Of a stretch of 64,000 nt of DNA, positions 47,159 through 56,205 are shown in pieces. The position numbers were made by a program, and so were the translations under genes. The notes below the pieces were generated by a model. That model was not told where the DNA came from. It ran no database searches and was given only the letters and a program-made list of their open reading frames with translations. Position 1 is the first letter of the stretch; each line of letters starts with the position of its first letter. Source of the DNA: Thermotoga sp. Ku-13t (lineage in GTDB: Bacteria; Thermotogota; Thermotogae; Thermotogales; DSM-5069); the NCBI RefSeq assembly GCF_011057685.1, contig NZ_LNFY01000001.1:914384-978383 (forward strand), written 5' to 3'.

Positions 47159-48214
47159 TCACATGAGGATCTTTTTCGTTCTCCAACCGTGCATGGCCAG
47201 AGCGAACGCGATGACCGCATAGGCAAGGAACTCTCTGAAGAACTCTCCCACCTGTGGCTGGCCGAAAAGTTTGTTTCCCGCGCTCGGTGCCACGACGAAC
47301 AGGGTGTGGAACAGCATCACGCCCAGTATGGCGTTCCATATGGTCGCTTTTCTCGTGGTGGCACCTCCGACAAGCAGGGCAGCTATGGAGAACAAACCGA
47401 TCTGTTCGTGGCTGTTGTAAGTGTTGATCGTACCTATGTCCTGAAGGTAGATCACCTGACCGATCCCGGCGAGCACGGTCGACATGATAACTGCTATGAT
47501 GCGCACCCTGTTGACGTTTATGCCAGCAACTTCAGCGATGTGCATGTCCTGACCCACAGCCCTTATGTCCTGACCGAGTTTCGTTTTGAACAGGAAAGTT
47601 ATGAACAGGCACAAGGCAGCTACTATCAACAGTGGTAGAACGAAGACGTTCACCATCCCTATTCGGATCGTCCAGACCCTGTTCAAAGCCAAAGCAACGG
47701 TCCCGTACAGATCGACCGTGTTCCTCAAACCGACGCCTTCAGGCAACAGGAACTGCTTCGTTTTGAAAGGTATCAGCGATCCCATGAAGAACAGGAAAAC
47801 GAGCTGGTAGATACCGTTGGCGAAGAAACCGAGGATCATGGAAGTTATCATTTCCCTTCCCTTGGCGCGGTTAAGCGTCAGACCTGCGAGCCATCCTAAA
47901 ACTATCGAAATTGCGCTTGCCATCAGACACGCTACCAGAATTCCAAGCAGGCCCTTTATCTTCCAGTCCACAACGAAAAAGAGCGCCGCCTGAGCCGCCA
48001 TCGCTCCGAGAACGATTCCGAAGTTCAGCCCCAGACCACCGATGATCGGAATTATCAGAGACAGCACGAGAAACGTGTTCCTGCTCAGCCTTCTCACTAC
48101 CTCGCTGACGAGGAATATCGGGGGAATTTTTGCTATCAAAACGGCCGAAACGCACAGTATCGAAAAGGCAATCGGCACAGCGTAGGAGATCAGGAACTTT
48201 TTCAGCTTTTCCAT
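47159..48214 (-). CDS. ABC transporter permease 2 of the DUF3798 uptake system
   Basis: A 351-residue membrane protein of the branched-chain/ribose-type permease family (BPD_transp_2) with about nine or ten membrane segments. Landmarks are GGLGLNFGIVLGAMAAQAA near residue 55, GLTLNRAKGREMITSMILGF and GQDMHIAEVAGINVNRVRI. The ATG at 48212-48214 follows GGAGGCGTG; the upstream ATG adds an Arg-rich stretch and is rejected. Last gene of the operon. Substrate unknown; the domain pattern resembles nucleoside or simple-sugar importers. Confidence 0.87.
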   Translation of the reverse strand: MEKLKKFLISYAVPIAFSILCVSAVLIAKIPPIFLVSEVVRRLSRNTFLVLSLIIPIIGGLGLNFGIVLGAMAAQAALFFVVDWKIKGLLGILVACLMASAISIVLGWLAGLTLNRAKGREMITSMILGFFANGIYQLVFLFFMGSLIPFKTKQFLLPEGVGLRNTVDLYGTVALALNRVWTIRIGMVNVFVLPLLIVAALCLFITFLFKTKLGQDIRAVGQDMHIAEVAGINVNRVRIIAVIMSTVLAGIGQVIYLQDIGTINTYNSHEQIGLFSIAALLVGGATTRKATIWNAILGVMLFHTLFVVAPSAGNKLFGQPQVGEFFREFLAYAVIAFALAMHGWRTKKILM

Positions 48215-48218
48215 CGGG

Positions 48219-49256
48219 TCACGCCTCCTTTGGAGCTCTCGTGAGTGCATACAGTATCATTCCGTTGCTGACAATGAGCCTCATGACTTCGGTGATGTCA
48301 CCACGAGTAACCTGACTGAGGACGGGTAGAGCTATTGTCAAAAGGGTCTGGAAAACTGCCGTACCGATGACGACGTTACGAATACTCGCCCTTTTTATGG
48401 ATGCACCACCAATGAGTATCGAAGCGACTGCCGGAAACGTCATGAACAGAGGTGCTTGATACAGCTGGAGAAAACCGTAACTCTGTGCGTAAACGATGAT
48501 ACCGACACCGGCCAGAACGTTCGACATCACCACCGCCACGAGTCTGGCTCTGTTCGGATTCACACCCGAGCTGATCGCGTAACGTTCGTTCTGGCCCACC
48601 AGGTCTACAGCGAGACCCACCTTGGTCTTGAAGAACAGATGAACCAGAAAACAAGCACCCACGAAAAACAGAAGCAGACCCGTTGGAAACTCGAACTCAC
48701 CGATCCTGAACCTCAAAAAGTTGTTCAGTACGTGCCCGAAGTATTTGTCCAGCGTTAGGGTGTATCGCAACCCTTTACCACCTATTGCCCAGATCATATC
48801 TGGGTTTTTGAAAGGAAGCATCAGCCACATGATGGACATGAACGCGACGATGGAATAACCCATGTACGTTCCAACCATCATCTCCTGCCCTCTGACCTTT
48901 TCGAGCAACCAGCCGTAGCCCAATCCGATCCCAATGCAGATCAGGACGGCGAACAAGATCGCCACCCAGAAACCGACAAACCCGGTCAAGCCCAGCTGCA
49001 TGCTTATCAAAGCTCCAAGAAGTCCGCCGATAATACCCACAGGTAAGCCGAAGTTTGGACCCGTGCCAACCCTGATCGTAGGTACCATTGCGAGTACGAG
49101 GACGCCGTTCATACCAATGCGCCTTATCGAGTCGCTCAAGAGCGATGGTATTGAAACGTTCGTGAACGCTGCGAGTATGAACAGAGCTATGAGGAACAGG
49201 AAAATGATCAGCGTTGGCACATCAATTCTCTTGAGCCATTCAAAAAGTTTATCCAT
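48219..49256 (-). CDS. ABC transporter permease 1 of the DUF3798 uptake system
   Basis: A 345-residue BPD_transp_2-type permease paralogous to its downstream neighbour, with RVGTGPNFGLPVGIIGGLLGA, EKVRGQEMMVGTYMGYS and LVGQNERYAISSGVNPNRARL. The ATG at 49254-49256 has AGGAGGTG upstream. It overlaps the ATPase gene by 8 bases and is 4 bases from the second permease, so the two probably form a heterodimeric channel. Confidence 0.87.
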   Translation of the reverse strand: MDKLFEWLKRIDVPTLIIFLFLIALFILAAFTNVSIPSLLSDSIRRIGMNGVLVLAMVPTIRVGTGPNFGLPVGIIGGLLGALISMQLGLTGFVGFWVAILFAVLICIGIGLGYGWLLEKVRGQEMMVGTYMGYSIVAFMSIMWLMLPFKNPDMIWAIGGKGLRYTLTLDKYFGHVLNNFLRFRIGEFEFPTGLLLFFVGACFLVHLFFKTKVGLAVDLVGQNERYAISSGVNPNRARLVAVVMSNVLAGVGIIVYAQSYGFLQLYQAPLFMTFPAVASILIGGASIKRASIRNVVIGTAVFQTLLTIALPVLSQVTRGDITEVMRLIVSNGMILYALTRAPKEA

Positions 49257-50841
49257 GCTGCAACACCTCCTGGAGCTCTCCAGACATCGCGAGACCGAAC
49301 TCCACATCGCTTGCCTTTGGAGAAAGGATCGCAGAAAGTTTCCCTTCCGCCACTATGGCAATCCTGTCGCAGATAGCTCTCAGTTCGGCAAGTTCGCTGG
49401 ATGTCATCACGATCGTTATACCGTGTTTCCTGTTCAAGTTGACCAAATAATCGAGCACAAGCTTTTTCGCTCCGATGTCGATACCCCTCGTCGGTTCGGA
49501 CACGAAAAGTATCTTTGGATTCAGCGTGAACGCCCTCGCAAGACAAACTTTTTGCTGGTTACCACCGCTGAGCCTTCTCACTATTTGAGCGGGAGATTTG
49601 CAACGTATGTCGAGCTTTTTTATCATTTCCAGTGCGTGTTTTCTGATCTGTTTGTGATCGTACACGGTCAGGAAGAGAAATTTTCTAGTGAACTTTCCGA
49701 ACACCTGTATGGCCGTGGCCGCGATGTTCATCTCCACCGATTCGTCCAGCAACAGTCCGACGCCCCTTCTATCCTCTGAAAGATAGACAACACCCTGGTT
49801 CAGAGCATAAGATGGATCGTTCAGTTTGAACGGTTTTCCCTCGAAGTAGACTTCCCCTTCGGCGGGATACATCCCCGCAATGCCATTCGCCACACCGAGC
49901 TTTCCATGCCCCGCAAGACCACCTATACCGAGTATTTCCCCACGTCTGATGTCTATGCTGAAATCTTTCACCTCTTCTCCAGGCATACGAACCTTCAAAT
50001 TCCTTATGGACATGATGATGTCGTCATACGAAGGCTCTTTGCTGCGGGGAGGAAGGGTCACATCTTCCAGTTTTCTGCCAACCATTTTTTCGGCGATCTC
50101 GGAGAGTGTGAAGGACGAGGCGGGTTTGCTGTCCACAACCACTCCGTCTCTGAGTATGGTGATCCTGTCTGAGACCTTAAGCACCTCACTCAATCTGTGC
50201 GAGATGAAAAGAATAGCGATACCCTTCGAAGCCATATATCGAATCGCATCGAGGAGCTTCTCCGCTTCAGTTTCGGATAGGACCGCCGTCGGTTCGTCGA
50301 GAACCAGTATTTTCAGGTTCTTCTTGTCTATCTCCCTCGCGATCTCTATGAACTGTTTGTGAGCTACGGGTAAACCTGCAACCACTGCGAGCTCGTCGAT
50401 AGACATACCTATGGTGCTTATCGCTTCCTTCGCTTCTTTCATCATCGCTGAAAAGTCCAGAGTTTCCATGGACTTACCGAATAACCTGCTCAGCAAGTTG
50501 CTCTTGGTTATCTCTCTGTTGAGCTTTATGTTTTCAGTAACGGTGAAGCCCGGTATGAGCATGAACTCCTGATGGACCATGCCTATACCATGTTCCATAG
50601 CCTTCCTCGGGCTGTCGATCTGCACCCGCTCACCGTTGATGAATATCTCTCCCTCAAAACCTCCAGTGGAATGGATGACCGGCATTCCGAAGAGAATGTT
50701 CATCAACGTGCTCTTCCCGGCGCCGTTCTCACCGACCAGGCCGTGTACTTCTCCGGGAGCAACGCTTATACTCACGTTCTTGAGCACCTGATTACCGTAG
50801 AAAGATTTGTTTATGTTGCGCATTTCGAGAGCGTACTGCAT
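49249..50841 (-). CDS. ABC transporter ATPase with two nucleotide-binding domains
   Basis: A 530-residue double ATPase of the RbsA/YufO type. Domain 1 (about 1-260) has Walker A GENGAGKSTL and Walker B ILVLDEPTAVL. Domain 2 (about 270-525) has a reduced Walker A region GLAGHGKLGVAN, signature RLSGGNQQKVCLARAF and LFVSEPTRGID. This asymmetry is normal for the family. The ATG follows GGGAGGATGG. It lies downstream of the binding-protein gene but is separated by a terminator, so it should be less expressed. Confidence 0.92.
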   Translation of the reverse strand: MQYALEMRNINKSFYGNQVLKNVSISVAPGEVHGLVGENGAGKSTLMNILFGMPVIHSTGGFEGEIFINGERVQIDSPRKAMEHGIGMVHQEFMLIPGFTVTENIKLNREITKSNLLSRLFGKSMETLDFSAMMKEAKEAISTIGMSIDELAVVAGLPVAHKQFIEIAREIDKKNLKILVLDEPTAVLSETEAEKLLDAIRYMASKGIAILFISHRLSEVLKVSDRITILRDGVVVDSKPASSFTLSEIAEKMVGRKLEDVTLPPRSKEPSYDDIIMSIRNLKVRMPGEEVKDFSIDIRRGEILGIGGLAGHGKLGVANGIAGMYPAEGEVYFEGKPFKLNDPSYALNQGVVYLSEDRRGVGLLLDESVEMNIAATAIQVFGKFTRKFLFLTVYDHKQIRKHALEMIKKLDIRCKSPAQIVRRLSGGNQQKVCLARAFTLNPKILFVSEPTRGIDIGAKKLVLDYLVNLNRKHGITIVMTSSELAELRAICDRIAIVAEGKLSAILSPKASDVEFGLAMSGELQEVLQHG

Positions 50842-50857
50842 GGACCATCCTCCCTGT

Positions 50858-50886
50858 AAAAAAGATGTCGGCGCGAGGCCGACATC
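50858..50886 (-). terminator. Intergenic terminator between the binding protein and ABC genes
   Basis: Nine-base arms GATGTCGGC (50864-50872) and GCCGACATC (50878-50886) with a five-base loop. On the minus strand this is followed directly by six T residues. Partial read-through would give more binding protein than membrane components. Confidence 0.88.
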
Positions 50887-50910
50887 TTATAGGTTACAAT
50901 CCCATAAAGT

Positions 50911-52026
50911 TCAGAACTGAGTGACCCCGAAGATGACGGAGTCCATGGTGATCATGTAGTAGTTACCAGCGTTCGGATACTTCTTGATGGTCTTGATGCC
51001 ATATCCGGAAATTTTTTCAGATATCACCCTGTCGAGTAAAGCTTTGATCGCGTTCGTATCATCAGCTTTTATCTTCTTCTGGACGAGCTCGATGGCTATC
51101 TCGACACCAGCTTCGGTGAACACCATGTTCACAGGAACTGGCCAGGTTGCGAACCTTCCAGCTCCACCTTTCTCCACGATCTTGTCGTTGATCGCTTTGA
51201 GTATGTAGTTGTAATCTCCTTTCTTGTCTGCGGGTATCTCGATTCCCAGAGCTCCAGGATAACCGTGCGTCGGTGATGGACAGCACTGTTCAGGATAGAT
51301 TCCACCATGCTGCAGGATGGCTTTGATCAAGGGTTCCTGCATTCCGCAGTTCGTCGAGAAGAACGCAGTGTCAGGACCGTACTTTGCGACCTGCCTTGGA
51401 ACGTCCTCGAGGATGAACTGCTGCGCACCAGTCAGACCTTGCTCACCGAGCGGGTCGGGCGCGGAAACGAAGATGAATTCCATGCCGAGTTCTTTACAGC
51501 GCTGCTCCATGATGTTCCTTCTTTCTGCCAGCAGTTTGTAGCTCATGTGCCGCGGGAAGGAGTAGTGTATCAATCTCTTCGCTCCCATTTTGTATGCGAG
51601 ATCCACGATGGTGATTCCACGACCGGGGGTATCTGTTTCGAGCGACACGTCAGCGACCGAGCCGACGATCTCGGGATCTTCGTGCGGTACGCCGACAACG
51701 AAGATCATGTCTGGTCTGAACTCTTTGACCCTCCTGATCGCCGCGACTGTTCCGGGCACACCCTGGCAGATCACGATGGCCTTGACCTTCGGATCGTAAG
51801 CGAGTTCGACGATTCTCGCGATCGTGGTTTCTTGTTCCTGCATGAACTTGTCCGGGTACGTGACGTGGATGATCTCGTTTCCGTACTTTCTGACGACGTT
51901 CTCGGCACCACGGTATTCGTCCTCACCCTGTGAAACGGTGCCAGTCACGAGACCGATCTTGAAACCAAGCGATGCAAAGCTCAAAAGTGCCACCATCAGG
52001 ACTGCAACCACGAGAAACTTTCTCAT
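50911..52026 (-). CDS. DUF3798-family ABC substrate-binding protein
   Basis: A 371-residue exported protein with a signal peptide (MRKFLVVAVLMVALLSFASLG). Two Rossmann-like lobes resemble periplasmic-binding-protein type 1 (LGFKIGLVTGTVSQGEDEY, AIVICQGVPGT, FSTNCGMQEPLIKAIL). The family is DUF3798. The ligand is unknown; GWRx-type nucleoside markers are not seen. The ATG at 52026 is used, with GAGGGGGTG upstream; a GTG at 52038 lies in that site. It leads the operon with its own promoter. Confidence 0.88.
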   Translation of the reverse strand: MRKFLVVAVLMVALLSFASLGFKIGLVTGTVSQGEDEYRGAENVVRKYGNEIIHVTYPDKFMQEQETTIARIVELAYDPKVKAIVICQGVPGTVAAIRRVKEFRPDMIFVVGVPHEDPEIVGSVADVSLETDTPGRGITIVDLAYKMGAKRLIHYSFPRHMSYKLLAERRNIMEQRCKELGMEFIFVSAPDPLGEQGLTGAQQFILEDVPRQVAKYGPDTAFFSTNCGMQEPLIKAILQHGGIYPEQCCPSPTHGYPGALGIEIPADKKGDYNYILKAINDKIVEKGGAGRFATWPVPVNMVFTEAGVEIAIELVQKKIKADDTNAIKALLDRVISEKISGYGIKTIKKYPNAGNYYMITMDSVIFGVTQF

Positions 52027-52065
52027 ATCCAGGAACACCCCCTCAAAGAGTTTTGATCCACGACC

Positions 52066-52074
52066 ATTTTATCA
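52066..52074 (-). promoter_or_regulatory. Extended -10 promoter of the DUF3798 operon
   Basis: Minus strand TGATAAAAT (TAAAAT at 52071-52066). The upstream promoter half falls inside the 3' end of the preceding gene. No clear -35. Confidence 0.5.
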
Positions 52075-52076
52075 TA

Positions 52077-52430
52077 TTATCTGACTCGAAATGAAACAAT
52101 CAATTCTTCCTTCCTCTCATCGTAGTTCAGTTCAATGACATCCAGCAGCATAGCGACGATCGTCAGATCTTCTTCCGAACCGTACTCACCGATAAGCGGA
52201 AGATAGTAATAACCCACTTCCTGCGGTCCAACACTCAGGTAGTTCTTGAGAAGATTCAGTTCATCAATACTGAGGGAAACTTTCGCGTCGATTCTGACCT
52301 CGTACTTTCCTTTTTCCACAATAGAAATGCTCACGCTCTCTGCGGATCTATCCAGCAGATACTTGATGATCTGCGCACATATCCTCGTGACTATTTCTTT
52401 ATCCCTTCTCACATTATCTCTTCTCATCAC
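52077..52430 (-). CDS. Small unknown protein coupled to the DUF1576 gene
   Basis: A 117-residue soluble protein with alternating helices and strands (EIVTRICAQIIKYLLDRSA, SISIVEKGKYEVRIDAKVSLS, VIELNYDERKEELIVSFRVR). I do not recognise the family. It has no signal peptide or cysteine cluster. The GTG/ATG start overlaps the DUF1576 stop (GTGA), so both proteins are probably made together. It may be a cytoplasmic partner of the membrane protein. Confidence 0.75.
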   Translation of the reverse strand: MMRRDNVRRDKEIVTRICAQIIKYLLDRSAESVSISIVEKGKYEVRIDAKVSLSIDELNLLKNYLSVGPQEVGYYYLPLIGEYGSEEDLTIVAMLLDVIELNYDERKEELIVSFRVR

Positions 52431-53731
52431 AGATCCTCCCTCTTATGGATCGCTTTAATGATCGGAATCAGAATGATGGCAACCAGACCACCGGCAAAAC
52501 CGTTGTTGTACAGGTTAAAACCTGCGTGCAGGAAACCCACGTTGTTCACCATCGCATTGTGCAGAAAACCCGCCACGATACCCCAGACAATTCCGAACTC
52601 CCCAGCAATCGGCGCAACCGTTGTACCGAACAAAGCCGCCAAAACGTTGTTCGGGCTTCCCAGTTCGTAGTTGTTCGTAACACTCGCTATCATCACACCG
52701 GTGATCACAGGCAATGTGTTCCTCAGATGTTTCCCAACTGCAGCAAAGCCAGCTACGGTCATTATTCCGCCTATTGTGGGCCCATTGAGTTGACTCTTTG
52801 TTGCCAGAACGTACACGGTCGAGATCACCCCAAGAAGTCCGATGTTGATGAGTGTTATCGGTACGCCTTCGAGAATGACGAAATCGGTGAGCAGCCTTCC
52901 TGAGTGCCTCATCAATTTTTTAAAACCACGCCATTTTCTTCCGTTCAGCGACCAGCCAGAGAACATTACAAACGAAAACAGAAGCAATAGAAAGACCGAG
53001 AAGATAAAATTGTTTCCCTCGCTCCAGATTTTTTGAGTGGGGATTTGAACACCGTAGGCCCTCAGAAACGCGGCCGCCACAGTACCAACCAAACCGCAGG
53101 TGAAACCAACATTGTAGAGGTTGTAACCCTTGTGTAGCGTGAGAAAATAACTTGCGAGCGAAGGCAGGAAAAAGCCAACCAGAATTCCAACGAGATAAGA
53201 AACCACGAACCTCATCAAATTGCTCAGTGGCATCGCGAAAGCGATGAAAGAAACTAATGGCGATATGGCGGTTCCGAAGTAAGCAACGTAGATGTACCTC
53301 TGAATGGGGTCTTTCCGATAGAGAGAATATAGGATCACGCCTATGACTATCGGCCACACGTTGAAGATGTTCTTTCCAAAGAGTGCAAAACCACCCACGG
53401 TTAAAACAGAAGCGTAAGAAAGTCCCGTTATGGGCATTCTCAAAAGCTTCAAAAAATAAGAGAACAGGAGCATGAGAAGGCCAGAATTGAAGAACGCCGA
53501 CGCTATACCCCCCACCTCTACGTAATCTGTGAGTAAATAATCGGGAGTAACGATGATCCTGAGTAAACCCTTGAGAAATTCCACAGGATGCCAGAGTGCA
53601 CCAGCAAACAATGCGAACACCAAGAAGGACCAGCCGAAGAAGTAGAGTGATGAAAGCTTGAACGATTCTTTGTCTGATTGAAACAATCTTTGTAGAAATG
53701 TAGAAAGCGATGGAGTAGATCTTCGTTTCAC
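52427..53731 (-). CDS. DUF1576 family polytopic membrane protein
   Basis: A 434-residue protein with ten to twelve membrane segments arranged as two similar halves: each half contains an 'LYNVGF' or 'LYNNGF' pattern (HKGYNLYNVGFTCGLVGTVA and HAGFNLYNNGFAGGLVAIIL) and 'VGGFALFGKNIFNVWPIVIGV' / 'VAGFAAVGKHLRNTLPVITGV'. This is a strong internal duplication typical of a transporter. Function unknown. The GTG at 53729-53731 follows GGGAGGGAG; a longer frame would put promoter sequence in the protein. Confidence 0.85.
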   Translation of the reverse strand: MKRRSTPSLSTFLQRLFQSDKESFKLSSLYFFGWSFLVFALFAGALWHPVEFLKGLLRIIVTPDYLLTDYVEVGGIASAFFNSGLLMLLFSYFLKLLRMPITGLSYASVLTVGGFALFGKNIFNVWPIVIGVILYSLYRKDPIQRYIYVAYFGTAISPLVSFIAFAMPLSNLMRFVVSYLVGILVGFFLPSLASYFLTLHKGYNLYNVGFTCGLVGTVAAAFLRAYGVQIPTQKIWSEGNNFIFSVFLLLLFSFVMFSGWSLNGRKWRGFKKLMRHSGRLLTDFVILEGVPITLINIGLLGVISTVYVLATKSQLNGPTIGGIMTVAGFAAVGKHLRNTLPVITGVMIASVTNNYELGSPNNVLAALFGTTVAPIAGEFGIVWGIVAGFLHNAMVNNVGFLHAGFNLYNNGFAGGLVAIILIPIIKAIHKREDL

Positions 53732-53764
53732 CTTTCTCCCTCCCGATCCATCTACTCGAGTAAT

Positions 53765-53793
53765 AGTATAATGTGTTTGAAAAGCGGGTCCAA
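53765..53793 (-). promoter_or_regulatory. Promoter of the DUF1576 operon
   Basis: Minus strand: -35 TTGGAC (53793-53788), 17-base spacer, -10 TATACT (53770-53765). On the plus strand the same bases include TATAAT (53767-53772), a weak candidate promoter for the ATPase operon without a -35. Confidence 0.68.
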
Positions 53794-53901
53794 CTTGGTG
53801 CCTCATTCGGGAGTTTTTGTAACCTTTTCTTAAAGGTCAACTCAAAAGTAGAGCAGTTAAAATTCATTTGTGTAGAAACTGCAACTCTGTGGAGGAATGT
53901 T

Positions 53902-54228
53902 ATGGCACAGGAAAAGGTGAAGGACGTGCTGGAACTCATCAAAGACAAGGAAGAGGAAGTGCAAAACGAAATTGCACGCGCCGAGGCCAGTATAAAAAAG
54001 AACCTTCAGGAACGACTCGAAGAACTGCGACTCCAGATCGAGCAAGAAAAGAAAACCTTTGAAAACCAGCTGCAACAGAGGAGAAAGGAAAGCACAGAGC
54101 AGATACAACAGAAGAGGCAGCAACTTCACGAGGAAAATCAAAAGCTTCTGGAATCGCACCGGAAGAAGTTACTGGCCAATCTCGATAAGGCCGTGCAGTT
54201 CGCTCTGAAAATGCTCATGGAAGAGTGA
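53902..54228 (+). CDS. V/A-type ATPase peripheral-stalk subunit H/G
   Basis: A 108-residue almost wholly charged coiled-coil protein (VKDVLELIKDKEEEVQNEIA, then heptads rich in Glu, Lys, Gln to residue 90). It forms the outer stalk with subunit E and lets the catalytic head be held against rotation. The ATG at 53902 follows GTGGAGGA. It is the first gene of the operon and 10 bases from the I-subunit gene. Length and position match the family; sequence itself is low in motifs. Confidence 0.82.
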   Translation: MAQEKVKDVLELIKDKEEEVQNEIARAEASIKKNLQERLEELRLQIEQEKKTFENQLQQRRKESTEQIQQKRQQLHEENQKLLESHRKKLLANLDKAVQFALKMLMEE

Positions 54229-54238
54229 GTGAAAGAGC

Positions 54239-56188
54239 ATGGCGATACTGAGAGTTGAGCGCTTCTGGCTCATCGTTCCGAAGGAGGAAGAATCCAAGCT
54301 TCTTGAAGTCTTCAAAGCTTTTCCCCGGATACACTGGGAAAAGACGTCGAAGATCGAATCACAATCATCCAGGTACAGTGCTCAACTGAGCAAGATAGAG
54401 GAAACGTTCAAAATCGCTCTCGAACTCTTCCCCAACAAGAAGAACCTGCTCGAAAGCTTCTTCGCCGGCAGGGAAGAGATCGATGAAAAGCAATTCCAGC
54501 AGCTGCTCGAAGAAGTCAGCTGGAAAAAGCTCTACAGGACTGCCAAATGGGCCGAAAAAGCCTTGGAGAATCTCAAAAGACGAAAGGAACGGTTAGAACA
54601 ACTCACCTTCGACATAAGGTTCTGGGATAAGCTCGATTGTGCTCTTGATTTTCCGAGAAGTTTTGAGCGGTACGAACTCTTCTCAGGAATCATTTCAAAG
54701 AAGAACTTCGATCAATTCCTGCAGCAAGCCGGTGAACTGCTGGAAGAAAGCTGGATCTGGTCGGTTCAGGAAAAGAAGGAAGTCAAATGTGTCCTGCTGG
54801 TGAGAAAAGAAAACGCTGATAAAATCGAGAAAACACTTCAAAAATTCGAATTCACACCCAAGAAGATACCTTACCTCAAGTCCACTCCGTCTGAATCTAT
54901 CCAGCGGCTCAACAGGATCCTCGAAAACGTTGAGAAGGCAAAAGAACGCATCCTGAAGAGAGCCTCCATACTCAACGAAAAATTCAGAAACCTAGAGGCC
55001 TGGTACGATTATTTCCTCTCTAAATCACTCGAGGAAAGAACGACGGACTTTCGTTACGACACTGTGTATTTCACGGCCTACACAGGTTGGATCCCAACCA
55101 TAGACAAACAGGAGTTCTTGAACCTGCTCGAAAGGACTGTTTCTCAGTACGGTTTTGAAAGTCGTGAACCGCTGGAAGACGAAGATCCGCCAGTCATACT
55201 CCACAATCCTCGCTTCATAAAACCGTTCGAGTTTTTGACGAAACTGTACGGTATGCCCAGATACAACGGTGTGGATCCAACACCTTACGTAGCTCCGTTC
55301 TATCTGATATTCTTCGGCATATGCCTGGGAGACGTGGGTTACGGTCTGCTCCAGCTGACTCTCGTGAGCTGGATCAAGAAGGCCTTCAAACCTGAACGCG
55401 GTGCGAAAGAACTGCTCGATCTTTTGCAGGTTCTAAGTATCCCTTCCATCTTGGTTGGAATCCTCACTTGGAGCTTCTTCGGCAGCCAGCCGTTCCTCGG
55501 ACCAGACGGCAAGTTCTTGGGTATCTTTCCAGTGGTCAATCCCACAGGAGAACTCATGAAAGCGCTGACAATCGCGCTGTTCATAGGAGTCTTCTCGCAG
55601 ATGTACGCACTCGTGCTCAGGATGGTTTGTGGCTTCAAGACGAAAGACTACAAAACAGCCATCTACGACGGTCTGCTGTGGCTCTTGTTCTTCGCTTCGC
55701 TGCTCGGCTACTTTGGTCTGCAGTTAATCACGGGAAAGCAATACAGAATTTTTCTCTACATCCTGCTGGCGTCTGCCCTCGGTTTGATCCTCACTCAGGG
55801 TCGAGACAAAAAGAACATCCTGTCCCGCATCGTGGTCGGTGTCATAAGCTTGTATGGTATCGTTGGAGCTTACGGAATCTCATCCTTCGTTGGTGATGTG
55901 CTGTCCTACTCAAGGTTGTTCGCGCTGAACTTGGTCGGTAGTGTGTTCGGTTCCGTCATAACGCAGCTGGCACAGATGGTGAAAGGAGTTCCCGCGCTCG
56001 GCTGGATCCTGTTCGCACTCATATGGGTCGGAGGACAACTTCTGAACTACGTGCTCAGCGCCCTGTCGGCGTTCGTCCACTCGACGAGGTTGCAGTTCCT
56101 CGAGATGTTCGGTAAGTTCTACAGTGCTGGAGGCAAGGCGTTCACGCCTTACGCCCTCGAAGGTAAATACTTCAAGGTCAGGAAATAG
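54239..56188 (+). CDS. V/A-type ATPase subunit I (a-subunit)
   Basis: The 649-residue stator subunit. The N-terminal half is cytoplasmic and helical. From about residue 355 there are seven or eight membrane segments, starting APFYLIFFGICLGDVGYGLL. Segment 7 has SYSRLFALNLVG with the essential Arg559 that interacts with the rotor carboxylate. It forms the half-channels for the ion. It precedes subunit K by 17 bases. Confidence 0.93.
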   Translation: MAILRVERFWLIVPKEEESKLLEVFKAFPRIHWEKTSKIESQSSRYSAQLSKIEETFKIALELFPNKKNLLESFFAGREEIDEKQFQQLLEEVSWKKLYRTAKWAEKALENLKRRKERLEQLTFDIRFWDKLDCALDFPRSFERYELFSGIISKKNFDQFLQQAGELLEESWIWSVQEKKEVKCVLLVRKENADKIEKTLQKFEFTPKKIPYLKSTPSESIQRLNRILENVEKAKERILKRASILNEKFRNLEAWYDYFLSKSLEERTTDFRYDTVYFTAYTGWIPTIDKQEFLNLLERTVSQYGFESREPLEDEDPPVILHNPRFIKPFEFLTKLYGMPRYNGVDPTPYVAPFYLIFFGICLGDVGYGLLQLTLVSWIKKAFKPERGAKELLDLLQVLSIPSILVGILTWSFFGSQPFLGPDGKFLGIFPVVNPTGELMKALTIALFIGVFSQMYALVLRMVCGFKTKDYKTAIYDGLLWLLFFASLLGYFGLQLITGKQYRIFLYILLASALGLILTQGRDKKNILSRIVVGVISLYGIVGAYGISSFVGDVLSYSRLFALNLVGSVFGSVITQLAQMVKGVPALGWILFALIWVGGQLLNYVLSALSAFVHSTRLQFLEMFGKFYSAGGKAFTPYALEGKYFKVRK

Positions 56189-56205
56189 AAGAGGAGGTAG
56201 ATAAG

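Noticed and set aside
53767..53772. TATAAT on the plus strand as the ATPase operon promoter
   Set aside because: No -35 or TGn extension is seen, and the bases are better explained as the reverse of the DUF1576 -10 box. The true ATPase promoter is not identified.
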